From CAZDYP01 sp964509505 (lineage in GTDB: Bacteria; Chloroflexota; Anaerolineae; JACRMK01): a DNA stretch of 9,403 bases. The notes below the pieces were generated by a model, which saw nothing but the letters and a program-made list of their open reading frames with translations, ran no database searches and had not been told where the DNA came from. Shown here piece after piece: positions 4,689 to 9,403 of the stretch. The position numbers were made by a program, and so were the translations under genes. Numbering within the stretch: the first letter of the stretch is position 1; each line of letters opens with the position of its first letter. The stretch spans positions 1 through 9,403 of the forward strand of contig CAZDYP010000185.1 in assembly GCA_964509505.1 (NCBI GenBank), read 5' to 3'.

Positions 4689-6770
4689 ATGAGTGACTAT
4701 GCTGATCTCGAACTCAATCTCCGTCGCCACAGCTCCACCAACGCCTATCTGGTTGATTTGCGTTTCAGCCAACCGGATAGCGACGCCGACATTCGTTTGC
4801 CGCCGGGCGAACATCTCGCGCGCCTCGAACTCAACAAATTGCGCGCGCTCAGCAGCTACGATCTGGAGTATGGTAAGCTGTTAGGGGAAAGCCTCTTTGC
4901 CAACCAGACCGTGTGGGCGACGTTCCAACAAGCGCGCAGCGCTGCCGACTCCAACGACGCGCCCTTGCGTTTCCGCTTGACGATTGATTCCAGCGCAGAC
5001 GAGCTACATACCGTGCGCTGGGAAACGCTGTGTGACCCGCAAGACGGCGCGCGTTTCTTCACCAACGAACGTATCCTCTTCTCACGCTACCTCAGCAGCC
5101 AAGATTGGCGGCGCGTGAAATTGCGCCCACGGAGCCAATTGCGCGCGCTCGTCGCCATCGCCAATCCCCAGGATGTCTCCGATTACAACCTTGCGTCGTT
5201 TGATGTGCTGGGCGAATTGTCGCGCGCCCAAACCAGTTTGGGCGACATGCCCATCACGGCACTGGCGCCGAATGGCACGACCATCGAAACGGGTCTCGCA
5301 GTTAAAGGCACCGCCACACTGAAGAACCTCAGCGCGCAACTCCGTGACGATTATGATGTGTTGTATCTCGTCGCGCATGGCGCGTTGTATGAGGGCGAGC
5401 CGAATGTGTGGCTTGAAGATGACACGGGCAACTCGCACGTCGTCAACGGCGCAGAACTCGTCACGCGCATCGGCGAATTGAGCGAAGCGCCGCGCCTCAT
5501 CGTGCTCGCCTCGTGCCAAAGCGCGAACATGAAGAGCAGCGACGACGGCGCGTTGTCGGCGTTGGGACCACGACTCGCGGCGGCAGGCGTCTCGGCGGTG
5601 ATTGCGATGCAAGGCAACGTCGCGCTCGATACGATTGCCAAGTTCATGCCCGTCTTCTTTTCCGAGTTGCAGCGCGATGGGCAGATTGATCGCGCGATGG
5701 CGGCGGCGCGCGGCGAGGTGCGCGCTCAACCCGATAGTTGGATGCCCGTGTTGTTCATGCGCTTGAAGAGCGGCAAGTTGTGGTACGTGCCAGGGTTCAC
5801 CGACGAGCGACCAGGTTTCGAACGCTGGCCCGCGGTGATGCGGAACATTCAGCAGGGGCGTTGCACGCCGATTCTCGGCACGGGCATGTTGGAAGCGCTG
5901 CTCGGTACGACGAGCGACATCGCGCGACGCTGGGCGGACCACTATCATTATCCGCTCGCGCCCCATCAACGCGAAGACCTGACGTACGTCGCGCAATATC
6001 TCGCGGTGAAGCAAGACAAGATGTATCCGCGCGACGAGTTGGCTGAATCGTTGAAGCAAGAATTGGTGAAACGGTTCGGACATCAACTGCCCGCGGCAAT
6101 GAAAGAGGCGGCGCTCGCGGATTGGTTCACGGCGGTGGGCGCATTGCGTCGTCAGAAAGATGCTAACGAACCGCATCAGGTGTTGGCGAAGCTGCCGTTC
6201 ACGATTTACGTCACGACCAATCCAGACAATTTGCTCGAAGACGCGTTGAAGGCGGTGGGCAAAGATCCACAAATGGAAATTTGTCCATGGAACGAATTGA
6301 TGGAACAGCGCGAGTCTATCTTCGAGCGCGAGTCGAGTTATCAACCGACGAAAGAGCGACCGTTGGTCTATCATCTTTTCGGGCACCTCAGCGATCCCGA
6401 ATCGTTGGTGCTCACCGAAGATAACTACTTCGATTACTTGATTGGCGTGACAAAGAACAAAGACTTGATTCCGCCTGCCGTGCGCAAAGCGTTGAGCGAC
6501 ACCGCGTTGTTGTTCATCGGCTTCGCGCTCGACGAGTGGGATTTTCGTGTGCTGTTCCGCAGCATCATGACGCCTGAAATTCAAGAACGCAGCCGCGGAC
6601 GCAAGCTGGCGCATGTCGGCGCGCAAATCACGCCCGAAGAAGGACGCATGATCGAACTGGAGGGCGCGCGTCGTTACCTCGAATCGTATTTCGGCGAAGC
6701 GATGATCAGCATCTATTGGGGCACCGTCGCTGACTTCGTACAGGAACTCAACAAGCGCGTGAAAAAATAG
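4689..6770 (+). CDS. CHAT peptidase fused to a SIR2-like domain
   Basis: A 693-residue two-domain protein of the conflict/defence type. Residues up to about 150 carry the lead-in typical of bacterial CHAT proteins (LRFRLTIDSSADELHTVRWE). The caspase-like core has the catalytic pair: H230 in LVAHGAL and C276 in LASCQSA. The CHAT part closes near SWMPVLFMRLKSGKLWY. The SIR2-like part runs from about 385 to the end, with a glycine loop TPILGTGM (G397, G399), TTNPDN (N511, expected NAD-site Asn), YHLFGH (H562, expected catalytic His) and GFALDEWDFRVLFR (611-624). SIR2 domains of this kind cleave NAD+ in several phage-defence systems; here that activity is inferred. No membrane segment is seen. 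AAGGAGG seven bases before the ATG makes the start secure. The STAND gene follows 88 bases downstream on the same strand, suggesting one operon with that protein as sensor or switch. Confidence 0.9.
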   Translation: MSDYADLELNLRRHSSTNAYLVDLRFSQPDSDADIRLPPGEHLARLELNKLRALSSYDLEYGKLLGESLFANQTVWATFQQARSAADSNDAPLRFRLTIDSSADELHTVRWETLCDPQDGARFFTNERILFSRYLSSQDWRRVKLRPRSQLRALVAIANPQDVSDYNLASFDVLGELSRAQTSLGDMPITALAPNGTTIETGLAVKGTATLKNLSAQLRDDYDVLYLVAHGALYEGEPNVWLEDDTGNSHVVNGAELVTRIGELSEAPRLIVLASCQSANMKSSDDGALSALGPRLAAAGVSAVIAMQGNVALDTIAKFMPVFFSELQRDGQIDRAMAAARGEVRAQPDSWMPVLFMRLKSGKLWYVPGFTDERPGFERWPAVMRNIQQGRCTPILGTGMLEALLGTTSDIARRWADHYHYPLAPHQREDLTYVAQYLAVKQDKMYPRDELAESLKQELVKRFGHQLPAAMKEAALADWFTAVGALRRQKDANEPHQVLAKLPFTIYVTTNPDNLLEDALKAVGKDPQMEICPWNELMEQRESIFERESSYQPTKERPLVYHLFGHLSDPESLVLTEDNYFDYLIGVTKNKDLIPPAVRKALSDTALLFIGFALDEWDFRVLFRSIMTPEIQERSRGRKLAHVGAQITPEEGRMIELEGARRYLESYFGEAMISIYWGTVADFVQELNKRVKK

Positions 6771-6858
6771 CGAATGGCGGATAGCGAATAGCCAAGAGCG
6801 GATAGTAACTAGCCATCTGCCATTGACTATTCGCCATTCGCCATCTGCCATCTGCTAT
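6771..6858. repeat. Palindromic word repeat filling the gap between the two operon genes
   Basis: The gap consists almost wholly of variants of GCGAATGGCGGATAG and their inverse (CTATTCGCCATTC, GCCATCTGCCATCTGC). GAATGGCGGATAG at 6772-6784 and CTATTCGCCATTC at 6827-6839 pair with one mismatch, so the transcript can fold into a hairpin between the two genes. The repeat reaches right up to the ATG at 6859, and no Shine-Dalgarno sequence is visible before that start. It is not followed by a T-run and so does not look like a terminator. Confidence 0.75.
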
Positions 6859-9403
6859 ATGAACATTCGTCCTTCCCCCTACATCGGCCCGCGGCCGTTT
6901 CAAGCGGGCGAAAAAATGTACGGTCGTGACTATGAGCTCACGACGCTGCGCGATCTGTTGATTGCGGAGCGCATCGTCTTGCTCTACTCGCCATCAGGCG
7001 CGGGCAAAACCTCGCTCATCCAAGCGGGGCTTTTGCCGCTGATGCGCGCCGACGATTTTGATGTGCTGCCCGTCGTGCGCGTGAGTGCGGAGCCGCCCCA
7101 AGACCTGACAGGTCTCAATCGCTACGTCTTCAGCGTGACACGCGCGTTGGATGATGGCTTGCCGCCCGCGCAGCGCATGACGAACGCGCAGCTCGCCCCA
7201 TTAACACTTGATGACTATTTGACACGACGCCCCCAAGCCGACGATGCGCCGTCGAGCCAACTCCTCATCTTCGACCAGTTCGAGGAAGCGTTGACGGTTG
7301 ACCCGACAAACATCGCAGCCAAGCGCGCGTTCTTCGAGCAAATTGGCGCGGCGCTGCGCAAAAAAAATCGCTGGGCGCTGTTCTCCATGCGCGAAGATTA
7401 TCGCAGCGCGCTTGATCCTTACACACGCCCGATTCCCAAACGCTTCAGCACGACCTTTCGCCTCAATCTGCTCAATGTGGAAGCGGCGCGACAGGCGCTC
7501 CAAGAGCCCGCCCGCAGCGTCAGCGTATCGTTCAACGACGAAGCTGCTAACGAGCTCATCAATGATTTGCGGCGCACGCAAGTGCAGCAGAGCGATGGCA
7601 CGATGACAGAAGTGTTGGGGCCCTTTGTCGAACCGGTGCAATTGCAAGTCGTGGGCTTGCGACTCTGGCAGAGCTTGGCAGACGACGACGTGGAAATCAC
7701 GCGCGAAGACATCGAGGCGATGGGCGATGTGAACAACGCGCTCGCCGATTACTATGCGGATTCCGTACGGCGAACAGCAGAACAAACGCGCGTCAACGAG
7801 CGCGGCATACGCGAATGGTTTGATCGTCAGCTCATCACCGCGCAAGGCATTCGGGGACAGGTGTTATTGGAACCGCAGCGCAGTCGTGGCTTGGACAACA
7901 GCGCGATTCGCGCATTGGAACACACTCATTTGATTCGCGCCGAAGAGCGGCACGGCTCGACCTGGTTCGAGCTGGCGCACGACCGTTTGATTGAGCCGGT
8001 GAGAAAGAATAATGCGGCGTGGTTCGAAACGAACTTGAGTGTGCTGCAACGCCAAGCCGATTTGTGGAACGATCAAGGGCGGCAAGATGGCTTGCTGTTG
8101 CGCGACCAAGCCTTAACCGAAGCAGAGCAATGGGCGACGGCGCACGACGCCGAGTTGACGACCAGCGAGCGCGAATTTTTGCAGCGCTGCCGTGAGGTGC
8201 GCGAGGTCATCCTGCGCGCGCGCCGTCAGCAACAACACATCCGTCAATTAGCGATTGCCGCATCGGTCGTGAGCGTTATCGCATTCATCGCGTTGATTGG
8301 CGCGATTGTGCTGTTCATCCAAGCGCGCAACGAAGGGGAGCGCGCGAACACCGAAGCGAACAATGCGTCGCAAGCGCGCAATACTGCCGTGTCTGAATCC
8401 ACGCGCGCGCTCAACGCGCAAGCCACTGCTGTCGCCGAATCCACACGCGCGCTCAACGCGCAAGCGACGGCGGTGGGCGAAGCCGAGCGCGCAGTCAATG
8501 CGCGCTCCACCGCGCAAGCCAACGAGGTCAAAGCGGTGACCGCGCAAGCGAAAGCCGAATCCGCGCTCATCGCGCAGGCGACGGCGAATGCGGGCGCGAA
8601 CAACGCGCTGGCCACCGCGCAAGCGCAAGAAGTGATTGCGAATCAGCAGCGCGCGAAAGCGGAGGCAGAACAAAAAATTGGTTTCTCGCGCGAGCTCGCT
8701 TCACAAGCATTGAGCAACCTTGACATTGATCCCGAGCTCAGCCTCTTACTCGCCATCGAAGCGTACAGCGTCGCCAACACGGTTGAAGCGGCGGATGCGT
8801 TGCGCCAAGCCATCGTCGAGGCGCGCGCGCCCGCCGTGGTGGGCAGACACGATGCCGGCGTGAACAGCGTCGCCTTCAGTCCCGACGGCAAGTTCATCGT
8901 CACCGCGAGCAACGACAATACGGCGCGCGTCTGGAACGCGGCGAGCGGCGCCGAGCAGCTCAACCTCCGCGGACATGGCGGCTTCGTGTACGATGCGGCG
9001 TACAGTCCCGATGGCAAGTTCATTGCGACGGCGAGCAGCGACGGCACTGCGCGCGTGTGGGATGCGGTGAGCGGACGCGAGGTATTGGTCGTGCGCCAGC
9101 AGCGTTCGGTCAAGAGCGTCGCGTATAGTCCTGATGGCAAATACTTGCTCACCGCCAGCGATGACGAGACGGCGCGCCTGTGGGATGCCACAAACGGACG
9201 CGAGCTGCTGGTCTTGCGCGGACGCGAACGTGAGATCAACGATGCGCGGTTCAGCGCAGATGGGCGCATGATCGTGACCGCGCACGAAGACGGACAAGCG
9301 CGCGTGTGGGATATGTCGAGTGCGCTCGCGTCGTCTAGCGCAACCGCGAGCAGTGCGCGCGGCGTTGTCACCTTCGATCACAATACAGCCGTCAAAAGCG
9401 CTG
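6859..9403 (+). CDS. STAND-type NTPase with transmembrane helix and WD40 propeller (3' end outside window)
   Basis: At least 848 residues, open at the window end. The N-terminus has PYIGPRPF and a YGRD motif, typical of the nSTAND NTPase group, which fixes the start despite the lack of a ribosome site. Walker A is SPSGAGKTS (44-52, K50) and Walker B is LLIFDQFEE (135-143, D139). A winged-helix-like end follows with FELAHDRLIEPVR. After basic RARRQQQ comes a transmembrane helix (about 464-488), then an Ala/Gln-rich, probably coiled-coil linker with four 14-residue repeats (509-564). Next is a conserved DIDPELSLLLAIEA segment (622-635). WD40 repeats start near 664, 706, 748 and 790; the third and fourth lack the usual Gly-His pair. 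A Ser/Ala-rich stretch (820-836) precedes what seems a fifth. Such proteins are NTP-dependent switches with a ligand-sensing propeller. Its pairing with the CHAT-SIR2 gene suggests it controls that effector. Confidence 0.9.
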   Translation, partial: MNIRPSPYIGPRPFQAGEKMYGRDYELTTLRDLLIAERIVLLYSPSGAGKTSLIQAGLLPLMRADDFDVLPVVRVSAEPPQDLTGLNRYVFSVTRALDDGLPPAQRMTNAQLAPLTLDDYLTRRPQADDAPSSQLLIFDQFEEALTVDPTNIAAKRAFFEQIGAALRKKNRWALFSMREDYRSALDPYTRPIPKRFSTTFRLNLLNVEAARQALQEPARSVSVSFNDEAANELINDLRRTQVQQSDGTMTEVLGPFVEPVQLQVVGLRLWQSLADDDVEITREDIEAMGDVNNALADYYADSVRRTAEQTRVNERGIREWFDRQLITAQGIRGQVLLEPQRSRGLDNSAIRALEHTHLIRAEERHGSTWFELAHDRLIEPVRKNNAAWFETNLSVLQRQADLWNDQGRQDGLLLRDQALTEAEQWATAHDAELTTSEREFLQRCREVREVILRARRQQQHIRQLAIAASVVSVIAFIALIGAIVLFIQARNEGERANTEANNASQARNTAVSESTRALNAQATAVAESTRALNAQATAVGEAERAVNARSTAQANEVKAVTAQAKAESALIAQATANAGANNALATAQAQEVIANQQRAKAEAEQKIGFSRELASQALSNLDIDPELSLLLAIEAYSVANTVEAADALRQAIVEARAPAVVGRHDAGVNSVAFSPDGKFIVTASNDNTARVWNAASGAEQLNLRGHGGFVYDAAYSPDGKFIATASSDGTARVWDAVSGREVLVVRQQRSVKSVAYSPDGKYLLTASDDETARLWDATNGRELLVLRGREREINDARFSADGRMIVTAHEDGQARVWDMSSALASSSATASSARGVVTFDHNTAVKSA
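7101..7115. repeat. Short copy of the CCTGACAGG palindrome inside the STAND gene
   Basis: AGACCTGACAGGTCT is a palindrome with perfect 7-base arms around a central A. It shares the core ACCTGACAGGT with the element in the P-type ATPase gene at 3281-3297, and it is read in the same frame, giving D-L-T-G-L (residues 82-86) against N-L-T-G-F there. It lies in the loop before the NRYVFS segment of the NTPase domain. A chance match is possible at this length. Confidence 0.45.
8383..8550 (+). repeat. Four 42-bp tandem repeats coding for 14-residue units in the STAND protein linker
   Basis: Units begin at 8383, 8425, 8467 and 8509. The first two are nearly identical (TAVSESTRALNAQA and TAVAESTRALNAQA); the third (TAVGEAERAVNARS) and fourth (TAQANEVKAVTAQA) are diverged. 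Fourteen residues are two heptads, so the length can change without disturbing a coiled coil. Further ATAQAQ-like words continue to about 8640 out of strict register. The block lies between the transmembrane helix and the WD40 domain. Confidence 0.8.

Noticed and set aside
5082..6851. A 589-codon open frame on the minus strand, antisense to CHAT-SIR2
   Set aside because: It overlaps a gene with two recognisable domains, is rich in His and Arg without any motif I recognise, and is the usual antisense shadow of GC-rich third positions.
8643..9381. Long minus-strand frames opposite the WD40 region (242 and 211 codons), with repetitive Ala/Ser/Arg sequence
   Set aside because: Their periodicity mirrors the WD40 repeats of the real gene on the plus strand; no independent domain or ribosome site is visible.

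Overview
The window looks like a chromosomal segment of a moderately GC-rich bacterium. My best guess is Chloroflexota (Anaerolineae-like). I infer this from the style of the region: CHAT/SIR2-like and STAND-WD40 conflict proteins, and intergenic spaces full of short palindromic word families (GGGCAAGTT/AACTTGCCC, CACAAAGACAC, GTGATACGTGA, GCGAATGGCG, AAACCTGACAGGTTT). It has not been checked by any search.

Layout. Positions 1-199 (minus) hold the N-terminal 66 codons of a ribokinase-type PfkB sugar kinase; the rest lies outside the window. Its promoter (perfect TATAAT) and a divergent spacer with an 81-bp imperfect palindrome follow. Positions 484-1692 (plus) encode an FAD-dependent sugar-lactone/alditol oxidase of the D-arabinono-1,4-lactone oxidase family. 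Positions 1813-3921 (plus) encode a heavy-metal P1B-type ATPase with an N-terminal CxxC metal-binding domain and an unusual Cys-Ser-Cys in place of the Cys-Pro-Cys membrane motif. Related AAGTT/AACTT hairpin repeats flank the ATPase gene on both sides; downstream they form a 58-bp tandem array of nearly three copies. A small single-pass membrane protein (4103-4300, minus) ends inside this array.

After a gene-free stretch of about 390 bp with a possible promoter and a strong 13-bp hairpin comes the most interesting part, a probable two-gene operon. The first gene (4689-6770) is a CHAT peptidase fused to a SIR2-like NADase-type domain, with the key residues of both visible. The second (6859 to the window end, incomplete) is a STAND-type NTPase followed by a transmembrane helix, an Ala/Gln-rich linker with four 14-residue repeats, and a WD40 propeller. 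Together they read as sensor/switch (NTPase-WD40) plus effector (protease and NAD-consuming or NAD-binding domain), a plausible conflict, defence or programmed-death module. This role is inference from domain content and gene order. The two genes are separated only by an 80-base palindromic repeat that leaves the second gene without a visible Shine-Dalgarno sequence.

A second theme is that palindromic repeats appear inside genes. One sits in frame in the nucleotide-binding domain of the P-type ATPase, and a shorter copy of its core lies in the STAND NTPase.
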